A stretch of 64,000 nt of DNA, from the NCBI RefSeq assembly GCF_014196625.1, contig NZ_JACIDZ010000008.1:172047-236046 (forward strand). Reading direction: 5' to 3'. Source of the stretch: Martelella radicis (lineage in GTDB: Bacteria > Pseudomonadota > Alphaproteobacteria > Rhizobiales > Rhizobiaceae). This document shows, in pieces, positions 25,564 through 35,268 of the stretch. The first letter of the stretch is position 1; each line of letters opens with the position of its first letter. The position numbers were made by a program, and so were the translations under genes. The notes under the pieces were generated by a model. That model was not told the origin of the DNA, did no database searches, and was given only the letters and a program-made list of their open reading frames with translations.

Positions 25564-27383
25564 CAGCTCGTCTCTCCCGTGTGGGCGGTTCTCGAAAAGT
25601 CCGCCGGTTCGGCGGCGGGTGTGATCGGGTCCGGTTCCGGCAGGGGCGGCGGCTCGGGCCGGAAATAAAGGGCAAGCGAAAGCGCGTTCAGCGCCCGCGC
25701 CGAACCGGCGTAATCCTCGCGCGCCTCAAGCGACGGGCGCATATGGCGCGGCTCGTAAGACGCCATTTCCACCGCATTGCGGATCACGCCGATGTCGCTC
25801 TGCACCGAGGCGACCAGCGCGGTCGAGGCGCGGCGGGTGTCAAAATCCAGCCCGGCGAGCTGTTTCAGCTTCGCGGTGGCAAGGCCGACCCGGCGTTTGA
25901 CCTCGTCGCCGACGCTGACCGGCCAGATCGACGTGAAGATCACATAGACCACGGCATTGCCGAGAAGGATGCCGATGATGCGGTCGCTCGCAGCGCTCAG
26001 ATCGGTGCTCGGGCCGAAGCCCTGCAGCACCGTCAGCAGGAAGGCAAGCGCGATCTGGACGCCGCCATAGGAAATGCGCTCATTGCCGGTCGAAACCCAG
26101 GCGGCAAGCGAGACGACGCCAAAGATGAGGAAGGCGAGCCCGCCGACGGATTCAAGCTGCGGAATGACGAACAGGATCGCGACAAGGCCGAAAAACGCGC
26201 CGATCAGGCAGCCGGTGATGCGCAGCACCAGCTTGTGCACCGTATCGCCCGTGGTGCCGAGAGCTGCGACATAGCAGGTGATCATCGCCGTATGGATGCC
26301 CTGCCAGTCGATCGCGGTGTAGATGAAGAAGCAGGTGACCGCGGCAAGCGTCGTCTTCAGCGCGAACTGCAGATGGACGGGGTTGGAGAAGATGTCGGGA
26401 GAGACCGCCGGATCATCCACCGGCGCGCCTTTTTCAAGCGGCGCCATGTGGCTGAGATCGTCCAGTGCGGCGGCGACGTCGCCGAAGACGGCATGCCCGG
26501 CAAAGGCCTGCGCATCAAAGGCCGGCAGCGCCTGTTTCGCGGTCACGGCCTCTGCCATTTCGCGGCAGAAACCGGCAAGTGCCGAACGGCTTTCGTTGTC
26601 AGTGTCTTCTGGCAAGGCGGAGACGGCCAGCAGCAGCCGGTAGCTATGCGCCTGACCGCGTTCGAGGAATTCGTAATCCTTGCCATAGACGAGGTTCAGG
26701 AGCTTCGTCAGCAGCAGCCGCTTGTCGGATTCCGCCATGCCCTCGCCGAGCGCATCGGAAAAGGCGAGGTCGTCTGCGGCTTCGGGCGTTTCGAGGCGTG
26801 TCGCGGCAAGCTCCAGCCGTTCGGCGATCGTCTGGCGCAGGAGCTTCTGCGGGGGAATGCCGAAGAAAAGATTGTAGACCGCCATCACCGCCATCGGCAC
26901 GAACACCATGGCCCAGGCATAGAGCACGGCGCGGGTGGCGATCTCGCCGAGCGGAATATTGCCCAGCAAGGTCAGCACGAAGGCGATCACCAGCGCGACG
27001 ATGCCGGCCTGCTCGCCCGCCTTGGTGGCCGAATCGAGATAGAGGAAGATGAAGGAGGCGATGACGATCGCCGCGATCTGTGCCGGCGGATGGTTGATCG
27101 TCAGGTTGATGATCCCGATCAGCAGCACGACCACGAGCGAGACGGCAATGATGATGCCGATGCCGGTGACGACGTTCTCCGCCGCATTGGCGCGCATCAG
27201 GAAGATCACCAGATAGCAGCCGATGGCCGCTTCCGGGAAATGATACATCATCGAGATGACGGTTGAGATGGCGCAGATGGCGCCGATCGAGAGCGAAAGG
27301 CGCAAGCGACCGGGAAACGGCCTCAGGTCATCGACGAGCCGGTGCGACTTTCGCCTCAGCGCGCTTTCAGCAATCGTCGCCAT
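25563..27383 (-). CDS. FUSC-family inner-membrane efflux pump (MdtO/AaeB-like)
   Basis: The 606-residue protein has two blocks of membrane segments, about residues 25-180 and 345-490, separated by a cytoplasmic region, as in AaeB and MdtO. FUSC pumps export aromatic acids and some drugs using a membrane fusion protein. It overlaps the fusion-protein gene by 17 bases and the TolC gene by one. Its closeness to a phenylacetate island suggests export of aromatic acids, but that is inference. Confidence 0.87.
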   Translation of the reverse strand: MATIAESALRRKSHRLVDDLRPFPGRLRLSLSIGAICAISTVISMMYHFPEAAIGCYLVIFLMRANAAENVVTGIGIIIAVSLVVVLLIGIINLTINHPPAQIAAIVIASFIFLYLDSATKAGEQAGIVALVIAFVLTLLGNIPLGEIATRAVLYAWAMVFVPMAVMAVYNLFFGIPPQKLLRQTIAERLELAATRLETPEAADDLAFSDALGEGMAESDKRLLLTKLLNLVYGKDYEFLERGQAHSYRLLLAVSALPEDTDNESRSALAGFCREMAEAVTAKQALPAFDAQAFAGHAVFGDVAAALDDLSHMAPLEKGAPVDDPAVSPDIFSNPVHLQFALKTTLAAVTCFFIYTAIDWQGIHTAMITCYVAALGTTGDTVHKLVLRITGCLIGAFFGLVAILFVIPQLESVGGLAFLIFGVVSLAAWVSTGNERISYGGVQIALAFLLTVLQGFGPSTDLSAASDRIIGILLGNAVVYVIFTSIWPVSVGDEVKRRVGLATAKLKQLAGLDFDTRRASTALVASVQSDIGVIRNAVEMASYEPRHMRPSLEAREDYAGSARALNALSLALYFRPEPPPLPEPDPITPAAEPADFSRTAHTGETS

Positions 27384-28401
27384 GGCGAACCACTGTCGAG
27401 GCGGATGCGCCGATGCGCATCAGGTTTTCCGGCGGGTCGATCAGCTCGATGCGCACGGGGAAGCGCTGCGCGATCTGCACCCAGTCGAGTTCCTTCGGCA
27501 CATAGGGAAGCGCGCTCGGCAGTTCGATCAAGCTTTCCGTTGCCACGCCCCAGCCGATGCCCTGGACCCGGCCTTTGATCTCAACCGAACGGTCGGCCAT
27601 CACGTAAACGGTGGCGCAAGTGCCTGCGGGGAGGTTCTTCAGTTCCGCCTCGCGGTAGAGCGCCGTCGCGAACCACTGGCCGGTATTGACCAGGGTGAAG
27701 AGCGGCGCGCCGGAAACGACGAACTGGCCGCTCGAAAATTTCAATCCGACGACGCGTCCGTCATGGGGCGAATAGATCTTGGTATTGGCGAGGTTGTGCC
27801 TGGCGAGGTCGAGCGCCGCCCGCCGGGCTTCGATGACGGCCAGCGTCTCCTCCGGCGTCGAGATCAGGGCGTCGGCGGCCTTTGACTGCTGCATCGCCTG
27901 TTCGAGGGAAACCTCGGCATCGCGTTTTGCCGTGCGGGCGTCCTGCACCTGCTGGTCGGTGACATAGCCCTTGGGCTGCAGCGGCAGAAGCCGTTCCAGC
28001 GTCTCTTCCGCCAGTTCCAGATTGGCCCGCGCGCGTTCGATCTGCTGCACGGCGATCTCGGCATTGGCGGTTTCCGCCGCAATGCTGCGCTCCTGAGACT
28101 GGTAGAGCGCTTCCGCCGCCTTCAGCTCGGCTTCCGCCTGGGCGACGAGAAGGCGGTAGGATTCGTCTTCCAGCGAGAACAGCAAATCTCCCTTCTTCAC
28201 TTCCTCGTTTTCCGAAACATGGATCTCGGCGATCCGGCCCGGCACGGTGGCTGAGATCTGCGTGATTGGCGCGGTCAGCGTTGCGTCCTGCGACAGGATG
28301 TTCGCCTTCATCCGCGTCATATGGGTCCAGCCGAGATAGGCGGTCGCGCCGATGACGATGACAGGGATAAGGGCGACAAGCTTTGCCTTGGTGCTCAACA
28401 T
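27367..28401 (-). CDS. HlyD-family membrane fusion protein (MdtN/AaeA-like)
   Basis: The 344-residue protein has one N-terminal membrane anchor, split lipoyl halves (ISATVPGRIAEIHVSENEEVKKGDLLF and IYSPHDGRVVGLKFSSGQFV), and a coiled-coil hairpin between them (about residues 85-195). Fusion proteins connect the inner-membrane FUSC pump with the TolC-type channel. It begins 3 bp after the ytcA-like gene and overlaps the FUSC gene by 17 bases. Confidence 0.9.
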   Translation of the reverse strand: MLSTKAKLVALIPVIVIGATAYLGWTHMTRMKANILSQDATLTAPITQISATVPGRIAEIHVSENEEVKKGDLLFSLEDESYRLLVAQAEAELKAAEALYQSQERSIAAETANAEIAVQQIERARANLELAEETLERLLPLQPKGYVTDQQVQDARTAKRDAEVSLEQAMQQSKAADALISTPEETLAVIEARRAALDLARHNLANTKIYSPHDGRVVGLKFSSGQFVVSGAPLFTLVNTGQWFATALYREAELKNLPAGTCATVYVMADRSVEIKGRVQGIGWGVATESLIELPSALPYVPKELDWVQIAQRFPVRIELIDPPENLMRIGASASTVVRHGDDC

Positions 28402-28404
28402 GGT

Positions 28405-28680
28405 CTACCGCCCGAACAGAAGGATTGACGCAGCGAGCCCGAGGGCGATCGCCAGAAACAGATAGACGACCACCCTGAGCGGCATCACGGCGTCAATGCC
28501 GGCCTTGATGAAGATGAGTCTGACGATGACAGCGCCGATGATGCCGATCAGCGAGCAGGCGATCCATGAGGGAAAATAGGCTCCGAAAAAGGGAATAACC
28601 GGGCCGCGCCCGGCGCTGCTGCACGATGTCAGCAGCAACAGACCCGACAAAACAAACCCTGCTTTACGCAATACACGCAC
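28405..28680 (-). CDS. YtcA-like small lipoprotein/membrane protein
   Basis: The 91-residue product has a lipoprotein signal (LLLLTSC) followed by IPFFGAYFPSWIACSLIG and a second hydrophobic stretch, the pattern of YtcA. In E. coli ytcA accompanies mdtNOP, and the same neighbours occur here. A GTG start at 28680 gives a clean signal peptide; the longer frame from a TTG at 28758 would place 26 charged residues ahead of it. The role in the pump is unknown. Confidence 0.75.
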   Translation of the reverse strand: MRVLRKAGFVLSGLLLLTSCSSAGRGPVIPFFGAYFPSWIACSLIGIIGAVIVRLIFIKAGIDAVMPLRVVVYLFLAIALGLAASILLFGR

Positions 28681-28795
28681 GCCCCGCACCTGACCCTCTT
28701 GTCGTATTCGTCCCCGTTTTTCCCGGGTAGTGTCCTTCACCGTGGCCGCAAGTGTCAACCAAGTCTGACGATCAGGCTTAACAGGCCCGCCCGGA

Positions 28796-29620
28796 TCAGA
28801 ACTTGAAGGTCAGGCCGAGCGTCGGTCCCTGCATGTCGATGTCGAGAAGGTGGCCATCCCGGTCATAGTCGACGGAGAGGTATTTGTAGCCGAGCGATAG
28901 CGCCGTGGTCTTGGATACGTCGTATTTGACCGCGCCCATCGCTTGCCATGTGAGGTCCGATCCGCCGGAAGAACCGCCGATATCAGCCTGGCCGACAAAG
29001 CTGAATCCCTTGCCGAAATCATATTCCATGCGCGCGCCGATCGCCGGATCAACCCAGCCGAAATCGCTCTTTGCCCGGTAGGCGTTGGGCGTTCCGGTGA
29101 TGCCGGCCGAAACATCGGCCCATGCCTTGAAGACGCGTATGCCGGCGAGCGCATCGAGCGCGAAGCGGTCCGTATCGGCGAGGCGGTAGGTTCCAAACAG
29201 CGCGGCGTTGAAAAGCTTGGTGTCGAGATTGACGTTGACGCCGGGAACGGGACCGATGCCTGGAAGCGTGACCGGGCCGGTGGCGTGGGCTTCGCGGGTA
29301 TCGACATACATCACGTCCGCATAGGCGCCGAACGTGCCGTTGGTCGCATAGAAATTGACGAAGCCGGCAAGATTGAGCTCTTCGAGGATTTCGGAAAAGC
29401 TGCGATCGACCCTGACGGTCGGCGCGCCGGTGAAGGGTGAGACCTTTCCGGAAAGCCCGGCGCCCCAGATATAGGGCGTCAGCGCGAAGCTCCAGTCGTC
29501 GGCGGGCGCGGGGATCGCCGGTGTCGGCTGAGGCGCGACCGGATCGGCTGCGAAGGCGGCAGAGGAGAGGCTGGCGGTCGCGAAGCCCGCGAAGAGAAGT
29601 GTTACGGCAGATGCGCGCAT
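28796..29620 (-). CDS. Outer-membrane beta-barrel protein
   Basis: The 274-residue protein has a signal peptide ending AAFAADP, a proline-rich linker, and alternating beta-strand patterns ending in an aromatic residue (LGLTFKF), the usual C-terminal barrel signature. Family members in Rhizobiales are often annotated as Omp25/RopB-like or general surface porin-like proteins; no substrate can be read. The ATG at 29620 follows TAGGAG, and the gene starts 9 bp after the amidohydrolase stop. Confidence 0.75.
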   Translation of the reverse strand: MRASAVTLLFAGFATASLSSAAFAADPVAPQPTPAIPAPADDWSFALTPYIWGAGLSGKVSPFTGAPTVRVDRSFSEILEELNLAGFVNFYATNGTFGAYADVMYVDTREAHATGPVTLPGIGPVPGVNVNLDTKLFNAALFGTYRLADTDRFALDALAGIRVFKAWADVSAGITGTPNAYRAKSDFGWVDPAIGARMEYDFGKGFSFVGQADIGGSSGGSDLTWQAMGAVKYDVSKTTALSLGYKYLSVDYDRDGHLLDIDMQGPTLGLTFKF

Positions 29621-29629
29621 CAAGGGCTC

Positions 29630-31075
29630 CTAGGCCAGCGTGTTCTTGAAGAAGCGGCCATCCTTCATGATGACGGCCATGTTCGCAGGATCGGCGATCA
29701 GTCCGATATCCTCAAGCGGATTCCCATCGATCAACAGCATATCGGCATAAGCGCCGGTCTCGATGACGCCGAGGCGGCCGCGATAGGGATTGCGTTCGCC
29801 GGAGAGCTGCAGCAGTTCGCCCGTCCGGCTGGTGGCGAGCTTCAGCACATCCGCGGGCGAGAACCATTCAGCAAGCTTGGCGAGCTGGCGGCCCTGTGAT
29901 CCCGTCTTGGCCGGATTGAACAGGATATCCGTGCCCCAGACCATGCGCTCGATGTTGAACTTGTCGGCCCATTCGAAACAGCGCACCGTGCCTTCGGCGA
30001 TATTGCGCTGGTCCTGGCGCTGCTGCTCGGAGCCCTGCGGGTTGGAATCCTCGTCCGCCAGGAAAGGCTGGATGCTCCACCATGTGCCGGTGTCGACGAT
30101 CATGCGCACGGTTTCCTCGTCCGCCAGCTGGCCGTGCTCGATGCAGGCGACGCCGTTTTCGATCGAGCGCTTGATGCCTTGGGCGGTATAGACATGGGCG
30201 CAGACATAGGTGCCCCAATCCTCGGTCGCCTGGACAGCGGCTCGGATTTCCTCCGGCGTGAACTGCAGGCTCGGGATCGGGTCATATTGCGAGGAGACGC
30301 CGCCGCCGGTCATGATCTTGATCTGGCTCGCGCCGAGCATCAGCTGTTCGCGCACGCGGGTCAGAACCTGCGGCACGCCATTGGCGATCGAGGAAATGCC
30401 GGCCTCTTCCGCATGGCTGAGATTGGTGTTGTCGGACGCCGGGATCTCGTAGGGCATGCGGAAATCGCCGTGGCCGGAGGTCTGGGTGATCATCGCGCCG
30501 GCCGGATAGATGCGCGGACCGATCGCCTTGCCGCCGTCGATGGCGCGTTTCAGCGCAAAGGCAGGTCCGCCGACATCGCGCACCGTGGTGAAACCGCGCA
30601 TCAACGTCTTTTCCGATTCGGCGGCGGCGACCAGATGGACATAGGGCACCTGGGCGGTCATCGCCGTCTGCATGGGAATGGCGCAGAGCAAGGAATGCCA
30701 GTGGGCATCGATCAGTCCGGGCATCAGCACACGGTTGCCGCAATCGACGATATCGGCATCGGCGACATCCTCTGCGACGGGAACAAGCGCCTCGATCCGG
30801 CCGCCGCTGACGAGCACGTTCCTGCCTTCGATGAGCATGTCGGAGAGGCCGTCGAAGATGCGCACATTGGTTAGCAGGACGGAACGGTCATTGGCCTCGG
30901 CGAGAGAGGGCATGGAGGCCAGCGCACCGGCGGCGATGGTTGCCGCCGCGCCCTTCAGCACCGAACGTCGGCTGAAACCGTCCATCAGGCGCTGGTTCAG
31001 CCGGGCAAATTCAGGCGTGTGGCAGGGACAGCCCGCTCCGTGGACGAGGTGCTGGTATCTGGATCCGGCGCGCAT
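29630..31075 (-). CDS. Tat-exported metal-dependent amidohydrolase
   Basis: The 481-residue protein carries a twin-arginine signal (SRRSVLKG, R36-R37) preceded by an unusual 35-residue N-region containing CPCH, then an amidohydrolase fold with metal ligands H125 and H127 (DAHWH), a conserved MTGGG region, the histidine of CAHVYT, and D in WGTDILF. Relatives include prolidase and imidazolonepropionase-like hydrolases. A GGAGG site precedes the ATG at 31075. It is likely periplasmic. The substrate is not evident. It lies 9 bp upstream of the beta-barrel gene. Confidence 0.82.
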   Translation of the reverse strand: MRAGSRYQHLVHGAGCPCHTPEFARLNQRLMDGFSRRSVLKGAAATIAAGALASMPSLAEANDRSVLLTNVRIFDGLSDMLIEGRNVLVSGGRIEALVPVAEDVADADIVDCGNRVLMPGLIDAHWHSLLCAIPMQTAMTAQVPYVHLVAAAESEKTLMRGFTTVRDVGGPAFALKRAIDGGKAIGPRIYPAGAMITQTSGHGDFRMPYEIPASDNTNLSHAEEAGISSIANGVPQVLTRVREQLMLGASQIKIMTGGGVSSQYDPIPSLQFTPEEIRAAVQATEDWGTYVCAHVYTAQGIKRSIENGVACIEHGQLADEETVRMIVDTGTWWSIQPFLADEDSNPQGSEQQRQDQRNIAEGTVRCFEWADKFNIERMVWGTDILFNPAKTGSQGRQLAKLAEWFSPADVLKLATSRTGELLQLSGERNPYRGRLGVIETGAYADMLLIDGNPLEDIGLIADPANMAVIMKDGRFFKNTLA

Positions 31076-31194
31076 CGCTTCCTCCTGTTGCTTCGGTAAG
31101 CTTCCCCGATCTTTAAAGGTCATGGCCCCATTTGCAAGGAACGGTTCCGTGAAACTTTGCGCGGTGCTGTGCTTCCGGCAGGGCGCAGCCTGGC

Positions 31195-32370
31195 CTATTG
31201 CCCGTCCGCTGTCGCGGCAATCGCCGGTGTCGGATCGACCGTACGGCCCATGGCATCGAGGAACCGGGCGCCCGGTCGCCGTCCCATGCTGCCAAGCTCG
31301 GTGTCCTCGTCGAGTTCCGGATAGATCGCCGCAAGGGCGGCATAGCGGCTGTGGTTGAGCGCGTCGCGCGACGACACCGAGGAAATATCGATCAGGGCCA
31401 CATTCTTCCTCTCGGCCATCTCCAGCACTTCCGGATCGGTGATGTCGAGCTGGCCGGCGCGCTGGCGGTTGCCCTGGATGAACCGCGAGAAGCCGAGCGC
31501 GCGATCGTCGCCCGAGACCATTACCAGAAGCGGCGGGTTAAGCGGGCCGATCACATCGACCTGGGCGGCGAACACGTCCTCGTCGATATCGGGCGCTGCG
31601 AGGATGACATTGAGTTTCCCAAGCGCCTTGCGGTTGCCCTCCAGGCTCAACTGGCGCAGCGCCTCCATGGTCAACCAGCCGCCCATGCTGTGGCCGAACA
31701 GCATGACCGAACGCACGCTGGAAAGCGCGGTCACCTGATCGAGCAGATCGGTCAGCCCGTCGCGGGAGAAGGTCGCGGATTCCTTGTCGGTCGCATAGTC
31801 GAGAAGGCGCGCCTGCGACGGCCAGGAAAACAGGATCGGCACGCCGGAGACATCGGTGTCGGCGGCAAGCTGGGCCATGCGGAACAGGCCCTCCTGGAAG
31901 GAGACGTTGAAGCCGTGCACGAAGACGCCGGCGATGCCCTTTCCGGTGTCGCGCGCGGCCTTTGCCACGCGCGCATCAAAGGCCGACTGTGACAGCGCGG
32001 TGTGCTTGAGGACGGTGAAATGCTCGTCCGGCCGGGCCTTGCGCGCGTAGGGCCATTCGATCTCGCCGGGATCATGGTCGGGCGGGATCGAGATCACGAA
32101 CTCGGCATAACTCATCTCGTCCTCGCGCTCGGGCGTGAAGCCGTCAATCGGCTCCTCGGCCGGTTCGCGGGTGGTGGCTACATAGACGGTCACGCTGCGC
32201 GCGCCCTCCACGGCGGCCCCCGGATGCGGGTAGATCACCTCGGGTCCGGGGCGCTGCGTGCAGGCGGACAGCAGGAATGCGAGGAGGATACCGAAGGCAA
32301 GGCCAAGCGGGCGAAGCGGACTGCGCAGTTCGGGCGCGTCGTCTGCGGAACGGGTGCGTGTGATCTGCAT
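31195..32370 (-). CDS. Alpha/beta-hydrolase lipoprotein (DUF900 type)
   Basis: The 391-residue protein has an N-terminal membrane segment with lipobox LLSAC, then an alpha/beta-hydrolase domain with VFVHGFNVSFQEG, PILFSWPSQARLLDY and the nucleophile elbow GHSMGG. These features are typical of DUF900 hydrolases, whose substrates are mostly unknown. The ATG at 32370 is used since it places the hydrophobic segment at about residue 25; the upstream extension is highly charged. It lies 119 bp upstream of the amidohydrolase gene on the same strand. Confidence 0.8.
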   Translation of the reverse strand: MQITRTRSADDAPELRSPLRPLGLAFGILLAFLLSACTQRPGPEVIYPHPGAAVEGARSVTVYVATTREPAEEPIDGFTPEREDEMSYAEFVISIPPDHDPGEIEWPYARKARPDEHFTVLKHTALSQSAFDARVAKAARDTGKGIAGVFVHGFNVSFQEGLFRMAQLAADTDVSGVPILFSWPSQARLLDYATDKESATFSRDGLTDLLDQVTALSSVRSVMLFGHSMGGWLTMEALRQLSLEGNRKALGKLNVILAAPDIDEDVFAAQVDVIGPLNPPLLVMVSGDDRALGFSRFIQGNRQRAGQLDITDPEVLEMAERKNVALIDISSVSSRDALNHSRYAALAAIYPELDEDTELGSMGRRPGARFLDAMGRTVDPTPAIAATADGQ

Positions 32371-32575
32371 GATCCGAATTTTCTTGCCTCGGGTCTGCGC
32401 GGGCGGTTGCCCTGTTGATTGATCTCTACGGACCTGTCGGCCGGAAATCAAGTATTGGCGGCCATCCGCGCGCATCCGTTCACGAAAGCTTGCGCTTACG
32501 CAGTTTGCCTTGACCGCCTGAAAGCGAGCCGATACTTGTTTTTGTCAGCACCTGCGACAAAGGGAGATGAAGTCG

Positions 32576-33970
32576 ATGGCGGAAGAACGCGAACAGGACG
32601 GTCTGTTTGATCCCAATGACGAGACCTACGGCGCTGCCGATCTTTCGGCGATCCTGCCGAAATCCGGCTTTCCCGAGAAGGAGCGCGCCCCGAGGCTGGC
32701 CTATGCGGCGATCCATGACGAGCTGCTGCTCGACGGCAATGCCCGGCAAAATCTCGCAACCTTCTGCCAGACCTGGGAGGAGCCCGAGATCCACAAGCTG
32801 ATGGATGACTGCATCGACAAGAACATGATCGACAAGGACGAGTATCCGCAGACGGCCGAGATCGAGGCGCGCTGCGTGCGGATGCTGGGCGATCTCTGGC
32901 ACGCGCCGGAAGGCCCGATCACGGGAACGTCGACCACCGGCTCCTCCGAAGCGGCGATGCTCGGCGGGCTTGCGCTGAAGCGCCGCTGGGAGGCAAGGCG
33001 CAAGGCAGAAGGCAAGCCGACCGACAAGCCCAATCTGATCACCGGTCCGGTGCAGATCTGCTGGCACAAGTTCACCCGTTACTGGGATGTCGAACATCGC
33101 GAGATCCCGATGGAGAACGGCCGCCTGCTGATGACGCCGGAAGAAGTGCTGAAGCTCTGTGACGAAAACACGATCGGCGTGGTGCCGACGCTCGGCGTCA
33201 CCTATACCGGCGAATACGAGCCGGTGAAGGCCGTTTCCGATGCGCTGGATGATCTTCAGGCGCGCACGGGGCTCGACATCCCGATCCATGTGGATGGCGC
33301 CAGCGGCGGTTTTCTCGCGCCCTTCTGCGCGCCGGAACTGGAATGGGACTTTCGTCTTCCGCGCGTGAAATCGATCAACGCGTCGGGTCACAAGTTCGGC
33401 CTTTCGCCGCTCGGCGTCGGCTGGGTGCTGTGGCGCGAGGACAAGGACCTGCCCGAGGAAATGGTGTTCTGGGTCAATTATCTGGGCGGCAATATGCGCG
33501 ATATCGCGCTCAATTTCTCCCGTCCGGGCGGCCAGGTCATCTGCCAGTATTACAACTTCCTGCGCCTTGGCCGTCAGGGCTATCGCAAGGTCCACGAAGC
33601 CTGCTACCGCTCTGCCGCCTTTCTGGCGGAGGAACTGGAAAAGACCGGCCTCGTCGATATCGTCTTCGATGGCGACATGAAGAAGGGCATTCCGGCGGTT
33701 TCATGGAAGCTGAAGGAAGGGCTTCCTACCAATTACACGCTTTTCGACCTTGCCGACCGGCTGCGTTCGCGCGGCTGGCAGGTGCCGGCCTATACGCTCC
33801 CGGCCAATTGCGAGGATCAGGCGATCCAGCGCATTCTGGTCAGAAACGGCGTGTCGATCGACCTCTGCTCGCTGCTGATCGAGGACATGAAGGCGGCAGT
33901 CGACTATTTCCGCGCACACCCGATTACCAAGCCGCTGACCGAGGACGAGGCCTCCGGCTTCCACCATTGA
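32576..33970 (+). CDS. gadB: Glutamate decarboxylase
   Basis: This 464-residue PLP enzyme converts glutamate to GABA and consumes a proton. It shows K273 (NASGHKFG) for the Schiff base, D240 (HVDGASGGF) and the [14 protein letters not shown] phosphate region. The C-terminus ends in two histidines, like the C-terminal histidine that shuts the E. coli enzyme at neutral pH. The ATG at 32576 is chosen because AGGGAG at 32561-32566 directly abuts the other ATG at 32567. No GadC antiporter or regulator is adjacent, so it is an orphan acid-resistance or GABA-making enzyme. Confidence 0.93.
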   Translation: MAEEREQDGLFDPNDETYGAADLSAILPKSGFPEKERAPRLAYAAIHDELLLDGNARQNLATFCQTWEEPEIHKLMDDCIDKNMIDKDEYPQTAEIEARCVRMLGDLWHAPEGPITGTSTTGSSEAAMLGGLALKRRWEARRKAEGKPTDKPNLITGPVQICWHKFTRYWDVEHREIPMENGRLLMTPEEVLKLCDENTIGVVPTLGVTYTGEYEPVKAVSDALDDLQARTGLDIPIHVDGASGGFLAPFCAPELEWDFRLPRVKSINASGHKFGLSPLGVGWVLWREDKDLPEEMVFWVNYLGGNMRDIALNFSRPGGQVICQYYNFLRLGRQGYRKVHEACYRSAAFLAEELEKTGLVDIVFDGDMKKGIPAVSWKLKEGLPTNYTLFDLADRLRSRGWQVPAYTLPANCEDQAIQRILVRNGVSIDLCSLLIEDMKAAVDYFRAHPITKPLTEDEASGFHH

Positions 33971-34051
33971 TGATTTGGCGGGTTCGGTCATTCTGGACGC
34001 CACGTTCGGAACGCCTTCAGGCTGCTGACACATGCCTGCCCCACTCTCCGC

Positions 34052-34203
34052 CGTCATGCTCGGGCTTGTCCCGAGCATCTAAACACGTATCAACGCGATA
34101 GGCGTTTCAGATGGAGCGGCGCGATAAATCAGCCTGTTGAAAAACAGGAGCTCCGCTCGTAGGGCAAAGTGGTTAGATCCTCGGCACAAGGCCGAGGATG
34201 ACG
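34052..34203. repeat. Paired-hairpin intergenic element (REP/BIME-like), copy B
   Basis: Hairpins at 34056-34078 (ATGCTCGGG/CCCGAGCAT) and 34177-34199 (ATCCTCGGC/GCCGAGGAT) form an inverted pair with outer CGTCA/TGACG and inner ATCTAA/TTAGAT matches. It fills most of the 306-bp gap between the convergent gadB and trhO genes; no gene is visible there. Confidence 0.75.
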
Positions 34204-34276
34204 TCCGTAAAAGGGAGAGGTTTTTCGTCGAGCGGGCGTCCGGGGCGCCGTTTCTTCTCGCTCGGGAAAATACGCC

Positions 34277-35188
34277 TTACGTCCCCAGATGACGCTCGCC
34301 GCGCGCCTTGGCCAGCGCAATCTGGTGCTGGCGCTCGCGGAAGCGGGCGCGGTCGGCGTCGGAATAGGTCTCGGCGCAGTGCGGGCAGGAGACGCCTTCC
34401 TCGTAATCGGCGGAAAGCTTGTCTTCCGGCGTCACCGGATGGCGGCAGGCGTGACAGAGTTTGTGCTCGCCTTCCTTCAGTCCATGAGTGACGGAAACGC
34501 GCTCGTCAAAGACGAAGCAGGCACCGTCCCAGAGGCTCTCGGTCTCCGGCACGTCCTCGAGATATTTCAGGATGCCGCCCTTCAGGTGGTAGACCTCCTC
34601 GAAGCCCTGCTCCTTCATATAGGCGGTCGCCTTTTCGCAGCGAATGCCGCCGGTGCAGTACATGGCGATCTTCGGTTTGTTGTGCAGGCCCTTGTTTTCT
34701 TCCACCCAGCGCGGAAATTCGCGAAACGTTTTGGTATGCGGATCAACCGCGCCGCGGAAAATGCCGATCGCCGTCTCGTAATCATTGCGGGTGTCGATGA
34801 CGATCGTGTCGGGGTCTGAGATGAGGTCGTTCCAGTCTTTCGGATCGACATAGGTACCGACCGTCTTCAACGGATCGATATCCTCGACCCCCATCGTCAC
34901 GATTTCCTTCTTCAGCCGTACCTTGAGGCGGCTGAAGGGCATTTTCGAGGCGTGGCTTTCCTTGTGCTCGAGACCCGCGAACTCGGGGCGCGCGCGGATG
35001 AAGGCGAGCACATTGGCTATGCCCTGATGGCTGCCGGCGATCGTGCCGTTGATGCCCTCATGGGCAAGCAGCAGCGTGCCGCGCACGCCATTTTCCTCAC
35101 AGCAGGCGAAGAGCGGCGCGCGGAACGCCTGAAAATCGGCGAACCGCGTGAAGTGATACAGGGCTGCGACCAGATAGGACCCTTCCAT
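34277..35188 (-). CDS. trhO: tRNA uridine(34) hydroxylase TrhO (rhodanese family)
   Basis: TrhO makes 5-hydroxyuridine at position 34 of tRNAs using molecular oxygen. The 303-residue protein has the N-terminal YceA domain ([14 protein letters not shown]), a central rhodanese domain with the redox cysteine C178 ([12 protein letters not shown]), and a C-terminal zinc-ribbon-like part ([15 protein letters not shown]). It stands alone between a REP-like element and the CHAD gene. Confidence 0.92.
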   Translation of the reverse strand: MEGSYLVAALYHFTRFADFQAFRAPLFACCEENGVRGTLLLAHEGINGTIAGSHQGIANVLAFIRARPEFAGLEHKESHASKMPFSRLKVRLKKEIVTMGVEDIDPLKTVGTYVDPKDWNDLISDPDTIVIDTRNDYETAIGIFRGAVDPHTKTFREFPRWVEENKGLHNKPKIAMYCTGGIRCEKATAYMKEQGFEEVYHLKGGILKYLEDVPETESLWDGACFVFDERVSVTHGLKEGEHKLCHACRHPVTPEDKLSADYEEGVSCPHCAETYSDADRARFRERQHQIALAKARGERHLGT

Positions 35189-35268
35189 GGTCTCTCTCCG
35201 CTTTCTTCAATCTCGGGCTATTCACGAATATTGCGCTGGCCAATACACGTATCGGCGGTTTTTGGCAA

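Noticed and set aside
25581..27266. 561-codon plus-strand frame opposite the FUSC pump gene
   Set aside because: The composition is that of an antisense shadow (R, D, H, G rich) and it lies wholly inside a well-supported minus-strand membrane protein gene.
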